Positions 33,304-41,651 of a stretch of DNA of 64,000 nt are shown here, in pieces. Made by a program: the position numbers and the translations under genes. This DNA comes from Rhodococcus sp. ARC_M5 (GTDB lineage Bacteria > Actinomycetota > Actinomycetes > Mycobacteriales > Mycobacteriaceae): assembly GCF_022810405.1 (NCBI RefSeq), contig NZ_JALGQE010000023.1:1-64000 (forward strand), read 5' to 3'. The notes under the pieces were generated by a model. It did not search any database and was not told the DNA's origin. It worked only from the letters and a program-made list of their open reading frames with translations. The stretch's first letter is position 1, and every line of letters starts with the position of its first letter.

Positions 33304-33897
33304 TCAGTGCCGTGCTCTTCGGAGTATCCACATCGTTCCGGCGGCGAACAGGCCGGCAGCGACACCGATACCCATCCACTGGACGATCGATAGGCCCTGC
33401 GGGTAGTCCGCGGCGGCACGCTCGTCCGCTGTCACGGCTCGGGGTTCTCCGAACTGCTTCAGCGTCGCAGCCCGGGTGAGTTCGTTGGTGGAGAGCGTTG
33501 TTGCCGAGCACATTGTTACCGACCACGGTGCGTCCTGTGTGTCGTAGGTGCCGGCGAAGACGAGGTACTCCTCTTTCAGGTCGAAGCCGGTTCCACACGC
33601 TGCGCTGTCACGTGCAGTGGACAACGTCGTCTTCGCGCCGACGTCGCCACGGAATATCTCGCGGACATCGAAGTCGTAGTAGACGGTGAAACCTTCTCGC
33701 CGCTCGGCGACCGCCGTTCCGGTGAATACAGCGTTGTCCCCCGAGGAGAAGTCCTCCAGTTGCTGTTCGGCTTGCGTTCCGTCTGTGTTGTAGGCACACG
33801 AGCAGGCATGAGCGACGCCCGGCCGAGCGAACGTCAGTGCCACGCTGAGCGGCGCGACCAGAACAACGGCCAGAGCCCCGCGAATCACCCGCTTCAT
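33304..33897 (-). CDS. Secreted, membrane-anchored protein with TIMP/netrin-like N-terminus
   Basis: The 197-residue protein has a signal peptide (residues 1-31, ending AHA). The mature N-terminus is Cys-Ser-Cys, then about 130 residues with further cysteines (AACGTGF, VTMCSA), and one C-terminal membrane helix (about 169-188) followed by RRARH. Beginning with a Cys-x-Cys just after the signal cleavage is the hallmark of TIMP/NTR-fold proteins, and FTGTAV with VREIFRGDV fits the fold's strands. Function of bacterial members is unknown; a surface inhibitor or binding role is speculation. ATG 33897 gives the clean signal peptide. Confidence 0.65.
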   Translation of the reverse strand: MKRVIRGALAVVLVAPLSVALTFARPGVAHACSCAYNTDGTQAEQQLEDFSSGDNAVFTGTAVAERREGFTVYYDFDVREIFRGDVGAKTTLSTARDSAACGTGFDLKEEYLVFAGTYDTQDAPWSVTMCSATTLSTNELTRAATLKQFGEPRAVTADERAAADYPQGLSIVQWMGIGVAAGLFAAGTMWILRRARH

Positions 33898-33940
33898 CCC
33901 GAACGGCCTCGCACTACGCTCCACACCGCCGAGGTCGGAA

Positions 33941-35608
33941 TCAGTCGTCGCCGGAGTCTCTGGCCAGGGGAGACGACCGCACTTTCTCGGACTCGGTGAC
34001 GGTCGATTGGCCGTTGTGTTCACGGAATTGCGCTCGGGTGAGCGGCTGCACCTTCACCTTCTCGGCTCGCAGGCCCATCACCAACGCAATGATCATCAGC
34101 GACACCAGAATGAAGATCGGTAGTCCGATCACGGTGATGACCTGCTGCAGGGCTTGCAGCCCCGCCTCACCGCCGAGCACGATCAACGTTGCGGCCACCG
34201 CGCCCTCGGTGACGCCCCAGAACACTCGTTGCCGCACGGGGCCTGCTTCACCGTCACCGGAACACAGCATGTCGATCACCAGCGATGCCGAGTCCGAGGA
34301 GGTCGCGAAGAACAGTGCCACGACGACCACTGCGATCCCTTGAACCAGGGTCGCGGCAGGGAAGTTCTCGAAGAACGTGAACATCGCCAACGGCACGCTC
34401 TCGGACACTGCTTCCGAGATCGGACCGCCGCTACCCCCGATTCCGTCGATTCTCATTGCCGACCAACCGAATACGACGAACCACACCAGCGTGAACAGCG
34501 AGGGAGCCACCAGCACACCGACGACGAATTGGCGGATCGTGCGGCCACGCGAAATGCGTGCGAGGAAGACGCCCATGAACGGGGCCCAGGTGACGGTCCA
34601 CGCCCAGTAGAAGACGGTCCAACCGCCCTGCCATCCCCACCCGCCATCGGAGGTGAACTCGGCCATGGCGTCGTTCCAGAAGGACAACGGAACGATGTCC
34701 TGTGCGTAGTTGCCGAAGCTCTCGAACACCTGGCGCAGCAGAAAGACGGTATCCGACGCGATCAGCACGAAGATCATCAAACCGACCGCGACGAGGATGT
34801 TCAGGTTGGACAGCCGACGCACACCCTTGTCCAACCCGACGGCAATCGAGACCGTCGCAACCAGAGTGAGCAGGCCGATGATCAGCACCTTCGACCACAC
34901 GGCATCGGGAAGTCCGACGAGCTCACTCAAGCCGGCATTGATCTGAGAGGTGCCGAGCCCCAGCGACACTGCCAGTCCGAAGATCGTGCCCAATACCGCG
35001 AACACGTCGATCGTCTTACCGATCGGACCCGAAATGCGTTCCTTCAGAATCGGATAGAACACCGACGACACGCGCATCGGCAACTTGTACCGGTAGATGA
35101 AGAATCCGAACGCCAACCCCGGCAAGGTGAAGATCGCCCAGGTATGCAGGCTGAGGTGATAGAGGGAGATGCTCATCGCGTCCTGGGACGCTTCGACGCT
35201 GTACGGCTCCACGCCGTCGAAGGGTGGGGCGGAGAAGTGCGAAATCGGTTCTGCCACACCCCAGAACATCAGCACGGTGCCGATTCCACCCGCGAACAGC
35301 ATGGCGAACCACGACAGGTTCGAGTACTGAGGTCGGTCGTCGTCTTCCCCGAGCCGCAGATGACCGTACCTGCTGACGGCGACCCAGATCAGAAACACCA
35401 ACCACACCGTGACGCCGATGATGAAGAACCACCCGAGGTTGGTGACGATCCACTCCCTCCCGACCCCGAACGCGTTCCCCACCCAGTCCTGGAAGACGAG
35501 GAACAAGACCAGCAGCGCGATCGTCAGCCCGGCCGAAACGAAGAAGATGTGATTGTCGGTTCTGAGGCCCAGTTTGCGAGCAAGTGTGTCCACGGTTGCC
35601 GTCACCAT
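33941..35608 (-). CDS. BCCT-family transporter with a divergent glycine motif
   Basis: This is a roughly 555-residue, 12-helix BCCT carrier. The family signatures are FWGVAEPISHF and the WTVTWAPFMGVFLARISRGR segment. In Na+-coupled betaine carriers the unwound helix reads GMGIG; here it reads GGIGTV, so ion coupling or substrate may differ from the second BCCT gene at 62241-63884. ATG 35608 is used; GTG 35620 is also possible. It stands alone, 44 bases from the TIMP-like gene on the same strand. Substrate is a quaternary ammonium or similar compound by family. Confidence 0.87.
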   Translation of the reverse strand: MVTATVDTLARKLGLRTDNHIFFVSAGLTIALLVLFLVFQDWVGNAFGVGREWIVTNLGWFFIIGVTVWLVFLIWVAVSRYGHLRLGEDDDRPQYSNLSWFAMLFAGGIGTVLMFWGVAEPISHFSAPPFDGVEPYSVEASQDAMSISLYHLSLHTWAIFTLPGLAFGFFIYRYKLPMRVSSVFYPILKERISGPIGKTIDVFAVLGTIFGLAVSLGLGTSQINAGLSELVGLPDAVWSKVLIIGLLTLVATVSIAVGLDKGVRRLSNLNILVAVGLMIFVLIASDTVFLLRQVFESFGNYAQDIVPLSFWNDAMAEFTSDGGWGWQGGWTVFYWAWTVTWAPFMGVFLARISRGRTIRQFVVGVLVAPSLFTLVWFVVFGWSAMRIDGIGGSGGPISEAVSESVPLAMFTFFENFPAATLVQGIAVVVVALFFATSSDSASLVIDMLCSGDGEAGPVRQRVFWGVTEGAVAATLIVLGGEAGLQALQQVITVIGLPIFILVSLMIIALVMGLRAEKVKVQPLTRAQFREHNGQSTVTESEKVRSSPLARDSGDD

Positions 35609-35779
35609 CCTCGACGGCACGGTTCGTCGGATTCGGATCCTGCTCGGTCGTTGGGGCGTGCCGTCGCCGACCTTTAACTTTTGTTTACCGAAGCGGCCCT
35701 GTCCACCGTTGCTGCCGATTTGTTACCTGCTCGAATTGTGAACGCACCCATTCCTGGTGGCGCCCTCGATGCCGAGGGC

Positions 35780-36589
35780 TCACTGCGCGGTCCAGGTCGG
35801 ATCGCGTTTCTGCAGGAACGCGGTGATTCCTTCGATGACATCCTTCGTGGTGGTGAGTCGATCCAGTTCCTGACGGTTCTGCAACCACGAGTCTTCTTCG
35901 TGCGCGATCGTTCCATCAGTGATGCGTCGGGCCAGCCGTTTGGAGGCGCGCACTGCGAGCGGCGCACCCTCCGCGCAGAGGCCTGCGAGACCGAGTGCCG
36001 TGTCGAGGACGTCGTTCTGCGCGACCACCCTGTTGACCAACCCCCACCGCGCCGCATCCTGCGCGGAAATCGGCTGCCCCGTCAAGATCATCTCCAGCGC
36101 GATGTGTTCCGGGACGGCCGACATCAGCCGAAAAGCACCACCTGCACCGGCGATGAGTCCGCGGCGAATCTCGGGCAGGCCGAACACGGCCGTGTCCGAG
36201 GCGACGACCATATCCGAGACCAGGGCGATCTCGGTTCCTCCTCCCATCGCCGACCCGTTCACGGCCGCGATGACGGGTACCGATATCGGGTGTTGGACAA
36301 TCCCGGCGAACCCCCAGTGCTCGGTGTCTAGTGGGGTGACCGCGGCAGGCCCTCCGGTTCCGAGTGCTTTCAGATCGGCACCGCCACAGAAGGTCGCCGA
36401 ACCCGCACCGGTCAGGACGATGGCCCTGATGTCGCGATCCGCCTCGGCCGACTCCCACGCCTCCCCGAGCAACGTGTGCACGCGGGCGTCGATGCTGTTG
36501 GCCGCCCTCGGCCGATTGATCGTGACGACGAGTACATGGCCTTCCCGCCTCGTCAGGACGACAGGTTCGGTGCTACTGGCCTCGGACAC
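35780..36589 (-). CDS. Enoyl-CoA hydratase/isomerase (crotonase)
   Basis: The 269-residue protein has the crotonase oxyanion and catalytic residues: CGGADLKAL, then AMGGGTEIALVSD (first Glu) and GLPEIRRGLIAGAGG (second Glu). Both active-site glutamates of true hydratases are present. GTG 36589 is the start; it overlaps the end of the upstream thiolase-like gene by 17 bases, so they form an operon. It probably hydrates an enoyl-CoA in a degradation pathway controlled by the TetR gene divergent from the pair. Confidence 0.87.
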   Translation of the reverse strand: MSEASSTEPVVLTRREGHVLVVTINRPRAANSIDARVHTLLGEAWESAEADRDIRAIVLTGAGSATFCGGADLKALGTGGPAAVTPLDTEHWGFAGIVQHPISVPVIAAVNGSAMGGGTEIALVSDMVVASDTAVFGLPEIRRGLIAGAGGAFRLMSAVPEHIALEMILTGQPISAQDAARWGLVNRVVAQNDVLDTALGLAGLCAEGAPLAVRASKRLARRITDGTIAHEEDSWLQNRQELDRLTTTKDVIEGITAFLQKRDPTWTAQ

Positions 36590-38108
36590 GAATGTTCCCT
36601 TCGCTGATCTCGACAGTGATTGTGGTCCCGATGATTTCGCATGCAGGATTGTTCCGATACAACGACAGCGCATGGGCGCTGGCCGTGTCACCGGGTGCCG
36701 TCTGTGCGGCGACGCGTCGGCCACTGATGTCTCGGCCGACGACGAACGCCTGGTTCGGCTCCTGCTGACGAGAATGCTCGACGGAGACAGTTTCCACCGT
36801 GAGATCGCCGTCCTCGATAGGTCCTCGAGGCGGTGGGTCCGTCGCCAGCACAACGGGTTCGGGACTTCCGATGTAGCCGAGTGGATGCTGGTCGCCACTG
36901 AGCAGCACGGAGTGGTGATACGTCAGGTAGCCACCGTTCGCGTGCACCAGTGCACAGGTCTTCCCCGCGCGAATCTCACGGACAGAGGCAGTGATCGAAT
37001 GCAACGAATGACTGCTCAGCGGCCCGCCGAACGACGAATGCCCCCCGGTCACACTGGGCACCAATGATTTCGGCGTTCCGAGGTGGCGGGTGGCGAGCGT
37101 CGGCACGATCGGGAAGCAGCTGTAGACATCGAGCACGTCGAGTTGCTCGACTCCGATCTCTGCGGCATTCAACGCTCGGTCCAACGCGTTGTCCATCGCG
37201 TCGGATCTGCCGAAACCAGTGCGGTCCAGAATGTCCACCGAGTCCTCGGAACCCGCACCGCCCCAGACGTACACGATGTCGCGCTCCGGCACACCGCGTT
37301 CACGGGCTTCGGCCAAGCTCGTCAGAACGATGCATGCGGCCTGGTCGACGAACGGCATGGCGTTCATCGACAGCGGATACGGCTCGCACACTATGCGATT
37401 CTTCGCCGACGGCGTGCCGATGTCTGCAGCCGTCCGCGCACGGCCGTTCCACGAGTACGGATTCTTCTCGGAAACAACGGAGAAGGCGGCATACATCTCG
37501 CTGCACTCGGCCTGCCGTGCTTCCGGGTCCATTCCGGACTCGAATCTGAAGCGGCTCTCGAACAACGGATAGATCCGAACCGGCGAGATCAGACCGGCGT
37601 CCTGCATTGCGGCGCTGCCCAGTTGGTCCAGATCGAAGGTGGGCGGACCGCCCGGATCGGTGCTCCACCCTCCGTCTTCGACGGGGTCTCGACCGGCCTT
37701 GACCAGCGCGCTCATCGAGGCCTGGGCTTCACCGCCCGCGATCACCGCCACCGTCGACTCTCCCGAGGCAATGCGCGCGGCCGCGCGATCGAGAAGCCGC
37801 GCAGGCCATTGCCCGCCGATCGGAGCGTCGAACAGATCTGCGGGTGTGGCACCGAATCCACGTGCCAGCGCAGCGGCGGGACTGGCGTAGGCCCAGCTGG
37901 CGATGTGGCAGAACGCGATGCTGTCCGCGCGTCGAATCCACGGCTCCGACGACTGCGAGTCCCGAAGAGCCGCAGTGGCAGCCAGCGTGATCAGTTCCAT
38001 GGGTTCGACGCCCATGGGTTCGCCGCGGCCGCTCGTTTCCCCGATAGCCACGATCACCGGAACGCGTGTCGGATCCACCGTCGACGCCTCGTGGCGTGGA
38101 GAACTCAT
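36573..38108 (-). CDS. Thiolase-like protein type 1 (TLP1-like), nucleophilic cysteine not seen
   Basis: The 511-residue protein is thiolase-like (VPVIVAIGETSGRGEPMG at the start, LDVYSCFPIVPT and GGHSSFGGPLSSHSLHSI in the second half). About 100 C-terminal residues fit the extra domain of mycobacterial TLP1 proteins. The region where thiolases have their acyl-accepting Cys (GGQWPARLLDRAAARIASG) has none, so ordinary thiolase chemistry is doubtful. ATG 38108 is preferred over the longer form from 38162, which reads through the operator. It is operonic with the crotonase. Confidence 0.78.
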   Translation of the reverse strand: MSSPRHEASTVDPTRVPVIVAIGETSGRGEPMGVEPMELITLAATAALRDSQSSEPWIRRADSIAFCHIASWAYASPAAALARGFGATPADLFDAPIGGQWPARLLDRAAARIASGESTVAVIAGGEAQASMSALVKAGRDPVEDGGWSTDPGGPPTFDLDQLGSAAMQDAGLISPVRIYPLFESRFRFESGMDPEARQAECSEMYAAFSVVSEKNPYSWNGRARTAADIGTPSAKNRIVCEPYPLSMNAMPFVDQAACIVLTSLAEARERGVPERDIVYVWGGAGSEDSVDILDRTGFGRSDAMDNALDRALNAAEIGVEQLDVLDVYSCFPIVPTLATRHLGTPKSLVPSVTGGHSSFGGPLSSHSLHSITASVREIRAGKTCALVHANGGYLTYHHSVLLSGDQHPLGYIGSPEPVVLATDPPPRGPIEDGDLTVETVSVEHSRQQEPNQAFVVGRDISGRRVAAQTAPGDTASAHALSLYRNNPACEIIGTTITVEISEGNIRVRGQ

Positions 38109-38121
38109 GAACGGAAACCTA

Positions 38122-38144
38122 TTACAGACAGAGATTGTCTGCAA
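38122..38144. promoter_or_regulatory. Palindromic operator between thiolase-like and TetR genes
   Basis: CAGACA (38125-38130) and TGTCTG (38136-38141) are perfect arms around GAGAT, and pairing extends outward with one mismatch over nine bases each side. It lies between the divergent starts at 38108 and 38170, the expected place for a TetR operator. Confidence 0.6.
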
Positions 38145-38169
38145 TGTCGCCAGGTGCGACAATCCGAAG

Positions 38170-38769
38170 GTGACCGACGAAGCCAGGAGCAGACGGGGAC
38201 GTCCGCGCGATCCGCATCTGGAAGACCGCGTCTACGACGCAGCGCTCGAGGTGTACTGGGAAAAGGGGTGGTCCGGCTTCACACTCGACGCCGTTGCCCG
38301 CCGCGCGTCGGTCGGGAGGGCCGCGCTCTACCGACGCTGGGAATCCAAGGGGGCCTTGGTGGTCGATGCACTGGAGGCCCGAAGTCCACTCGCGACGCCG
38401 ATCGACCTCGGCACGCTACGGGCGGACCTCACCGAACTCGCGGTGCAGCTTCTGCAGGGCTACGGAGGAACCGCCGGTTTGGTCAGCCTGAGGGTCGCCC
38501 TCGATGCGCGGGTGCATCCCGACCTGCTGGGCCGAATGATGGAGACGCTCAACAAGAGTCGGTTGGTCGCGGCGCGCCTCATCGTGCACCGAGCCCAGAG
38601 TCGGGGCGAGCTGCCCGAGTCGGCCGATACGACGAGAATTCTCGAACTGGTGACCGGGGCGGTACTCAGCCACGTCATCTTCTCGCATCGCACCGATGCC
38701 GATCGAAACCGCACCGAGGACCGCATCTACGCAGAAGATCTGGTCGACGCGGTCCTCGGTGGTGTGTAG
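38170..38769 (+). CDS. TetR-family regulator of the thiolase-like/crotonase pair
   Basis: The 199-residue protein starts at GTG 38170 (MTDEARSRRGRPRDPHLEDR). A TetR helix-turn-helix follows (VYDAALEVYWEKGWSGFTLDAVARRASVGRAALYRRWESKGALV, residues about 21-64). It belongs to the RGRPRD-headed TetR subgroup common in actinobacteria. An ATG at 38107 is in frame but would place the operator inside the coding sequence. It ends 15 bases before the convergent ABC gene cluster. Confidence 0.83.
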   Translation: MTDEARSRRGRPRDPHLEDRVYDAALEVYWEKGWSGFTLDAVARRASVGRAALYRRWESKGALVVDALEARSPLATPIDLGTLRADLTELAVQLLQGYGGTAGLVSLRVALDARVHPDLLGRMMETLNKSRLVAARLIVHRAQSRGELPESADTTRILELVTGAVLSHVIFSHRTDADRNRTEDRIYAEDLVDAVLGGV

Positions 38770-38784
38770 CTCCGGTCGTGCGCG

Positions 38785-39891
38785 TTATTCGTTGTAACCG
38801 AAGATCGCGTTCCAGGCATCTTGGTCGTCGGCGGAGTTCTCGATCGACCCCGACTGTGTGATTCGATTGACCTTGGGGTCGGTGAACTCCGGGAGCTCGA
38901 TACCGCGAATCACCGGCGGATCGATATCGTTGCGCACCGAGTACTCACCGAGATCGCTGAACACCTGCTGACCCCTCTTGGAGAGGTTCCAGTTCATGAA
39001 CACCTGCGCGGCCGCGATGTTTTTCGCCGTGGACGCAACACCGGTGTAGTAGTCGTAGGCGGTGAGTCCCTCTTCCGGTACCACGAAGTTGACCGGCGCA
39101 TTCTCGTTGTTCGCGATGTTGACGCTGCTCACCACCACGGTCCCGGCTTCGATCTCGCCGCGAGCGAGCGCATCGAGCTGGGCTCCGATGGAATCGAAAA
39201 CCCTTGCTTCCGATGAGTACTCACGGAGGTAGTCGTCGCCGAGTACCTCGCGCTGGAACCGAGTCAACGCCAGTGCACTACCGCCGGCTCCGGCCTGAGC
39301 GATACCCAGATTGCCTCTCCACCGATCGTCGAGAAGATCTGTCCACGCCGCCGGCCTGTCGCTGCCCTCGATGAGCGCGCTGTTGTAGCCCATGGTGTAG
39401 ATCGGGTCGAAGGTGCGGTAGTAGTTGCCACCGTCGAACACCACGTCGTCCTGCAGTTCGGTGGCCGTCGGAGGCGTGTACGGCTGGAAGATACCGCGCT
39501 CGCTGAGTCCGCTGACGAAGCCCGCATCGGAAATGCGCACGACATCCGCGTCCAGTCGGCCGGCACCGTACTCGGCCACCAGTCGCTCGTACAGCCGGTT
39601 GGGGGTGAGTCGGACGAGCTCGACCTCGAGTCCGGTGTCCTTCTCGAAGTTCTTCAACACCGTGGCCTCGGTGACTGCGGTGTACCCGCTGTAGAGGGTG
39701 ATGCCACCCTCGGCCTGGGCCTGCGTCCACAGATCCGGATCGGCGATCTGCTCACCGTCGATGACAAGACCATTGTCGGTGATGATCTCCTCCGCAGCCC
39801 GAGCCAGATCGGGGCGTTCCGGCGGCGGCGAGCATGCTGTGCCCATTGCCGCTGTGACGCCGAGCGCGATTGCTGTGATCATTTTTCTCAT
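38785..39891 (-). CDS. ABC transporter substrate-binding lipoprotein (family 1, iron-type fold)
   Basis: The 368-residue protein has a lipoprotein signal (ALGVTAAMGTACS, lipidated Cys about 20). Its binding domain resembles Fe3+/2-aminoethylphosphonate-type periplasmic proteins (GGITLYSGYTAVTE, YDYYTGVASTAKN, AAQVFMNW). Such proteins bind metal-carboxylate complexes, phosphonates or organic acids. It is last in an operon that begins with a PrpF-family isomerase, so a di- or tricarboxylate ligand is more likely than free iron. It overlaps the permease stop by one base. Confidence 0.83.
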   Translation of the reverse strand: MRKMITAIALGVTAAMGTACSPPPERPDLARAAEEIITDNGLVIDGEQIADPDLWTQAQAEGGITLYSGYTAVTEATVLKNFEKDTGLEVELVRLTPNRLYERLVAEYGAGRLDADVVRISDAGFVSGLSERGIFQPYTPPTATELQDDVVFDGGNYYRTFDPIYTMGYNSALIEGSDRPAAWTDLLDDRWRGNLGIAQAGAGGSALALTRFQREVLGDDYLREYSSEARVFDSIGAQLDALARGEIEAGTVVVSSVNIANNENAPVNFVVPEEGLTAYDYYTGVASTAKNIAAAQVFMNWNLSKRGQQVFSDLGEYSVRNDIDPPVIRGIELPEFTDPKVNRITQSGSIENSADDQDAWNAIFGYNE

Positions 39892-41651
39892 CAGACGGTT
39901 TCCTTGGATCCGAAGCGGCGCGAGAGGACGGCAAGCACACCGATCACGACGCAGTACAGCAGGCTCAACTCGGCTGCCGACTGGAACGAGCCGTTGTCGT
40001 AGGCGTCGAAGATCGCGATCGACAGCAACCGGGTGTCGGAGGTGAACAGGAACAACGCGGCGGTGAGCTCACGCATGGACAACATCAGTAGCAGCAGGAA
40101 GGTCGAGGACAGACCGACCTTGAGCAGCGGCGCGGTGACGAACGAGATCGCCCGGTGCCGCCGTGCACCCAACATGACGGCGCTGTCTTCCAAGTCTTTG
40201 TCCAGCTGGATGATCGACGCCGATACACCGCGGTAGCCCTGCGGAATGGTGACAGCGACGAACGCGATGACCAGCACCGCGAGAGTTCCGTAGATCGGCA
40301 GCGGAAGCGCCAGCCACGTCCAAAGCAGACCGAGGCCGAGCACGATGGCAGGAACGGCGAGCGGCAGCATTGCCAGGTACTCCAACAGCTTTCGACCCGG
40401 AGCATTCGTGCGATACCGCGTGTACGCCAGTACGAAGCAGAAGGCAGTACCTACCGCTGCGGTAGCGACACCGACGATCACACTGTTGGTCATCACATCG
40501 CGGAAGTCGGCACTGCGCAACGTTTCTCCCAGCCCCCAGAGCGAGAGGGCACCGGAATCGAAGAGCTGCCCGATGTTCGCCACGTACGGGCTGGTCTGCA
40601 GCGCAGCCAACACCAGGGCGATGAGCGGCAGGAGAACGGCCAGTGCAAAGTACACCCACGCGAACACTGCAGCCGGGATGCGCCATGCCCGAAGCGGAAC
40701 CTGCCGCGCTCGAACACCTTTACCGCTGACGGTGGTGTACTCCTTGCTGCTCATGGCCCGCTGTTGGAACGCGACGACGGCGACCAACAGGACGGTGAGT
40801 ACGACGGCGACAGCAGCTGCGTCGTTGCCGCGGGCCGGCGAGGCATTCATCAATCGGTAGATCAGGGTCGGCAGGGTGTCGACTCCGCCGGGCACACCGA
40901 TCACCTGTGCGACCGGAAAGTTCTCCACGGTGAGCGCGAAAACCAGGATGCCCGAACCGATCACGGCAGGCATGACGAGCGGAAAAGTGATTTTGCTCAG
41001 CATCTTCGTCAGCTTGGCACCGTGCAGGCTGGCCGCGTCTTCGAGGTCCGGGTTCATCAGCGACAGCGCGGAGTGGACCATCAGGAACGGGTACGGGGCG
41101 TAGTAGATGCCGAGAATGAAGATCATGCCGCCGAAGCTGTAGATGTCGATGAAGCCGGGCAGGCCGATCGCGGTCAGAATCAGGTTGATGTAGCCGGTGG
41201 CCGGGCCTGCCAGTAGTGCCCATGCCAACGCGCCGACGAGTGCGGGCAGGAACAGCGGCGCAATACCGATGCCGTAGATCATCTTTCGACCCGGAACGTT
41301 GGTGCGCGCAGCCAGGAAAGCGAGCGTGCACCCGATTGCCAGCGCGACGATCGAGGATCCGATGCCGACGAGAGCGGAGTTCCACAGGGCACTCTGCGCG
41401 GTCGACGAGCCGAGCAGCGCGAAGTTGTCGAGAGTGAAGTTACCGAAATCGAACAGCGAGGTGCGTTCGGTGTTGTCGGTGAACGCACCCATCACGATGA
41501 AGAACATCGGGAACAGCACGATCACGGTCAGCAAGGCCAACTGCAGAAGCGTCGGAATCCACTTCTTCAGACCGGGCCTGCGCTGGGGAGCCGGTGTGTC
41601 GACCGGAGGCTTCGTCGTGGTGACGGGCCGATCGTCGGTAGGGGCGCTCAT
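39891..41651 (-). CDS. ABC transporter permease, fused two-domain (FbpB/ThiP type)
   Basis: The 586-residue protein has two six-helix permease units. Each has the ABC-docking EAA loop: first about residues 200-225 (LMNPDLEDAASLHGAKLTKM), second near IIQLDKDLEDSAVMLGARR. Fusion of both halves is typical of iron, thiamine and phosphonate uptake systems. It starts at ATG 41651, overlapping the ATPase stop by four bases. With the neighbouring ATPase and binding protein it makes a complete importer. Confidence 0.88.
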   Translation of the reverse strand: MSAPTDDRPVTTTKPPVDTPAPQRRPGLKKWIPTLLQLALLTVIVLFPMFFIVMGAFTDNTERTSLFDFGNFTLDNFALLGSSTAQSALWNSALVGIGSSIVALAIGCTLAFLAARTNVPGRKMIYGIGIAPLFLPALVGALAWALLAGPATGYINLILTAIGLPGFIDIYSFGGMIFILGIYYAPYPFLMVHSALSLMNPDLEDAASLHGAKLTKMLSKITFPLVMPAVIGSGILVFALTVENFPVAQVIGVPGGVDTLPTLIYRLMNASPARGNDAAAVAVVLTVLLVAVVAFQQRAMSSKEYTTVSGKGVRARQVPLRAWRIPAAVFAWVYFALAVLLPLIALVLAALQTSPYVANIGQLFDSGALSLWGLGETLRSADFRDVMTNSVIVGVATAAVGTAFCFVLAYTRYRTNAPGRKLLEYLAMLPLAVPAIVLGLGLLWTWLALPLPIYGTLAVLVIAFVAVTIPQGYRGVSASIIQLDKDLEDSAVMLGARRHRAISFVTAPLLKVGLSSTFLLLLMLSMRELTAALFLFTSDTRLLSIAIFDAYDNGSFQSAAELSLLYCVVIGVLAVLSRRFGSKETV

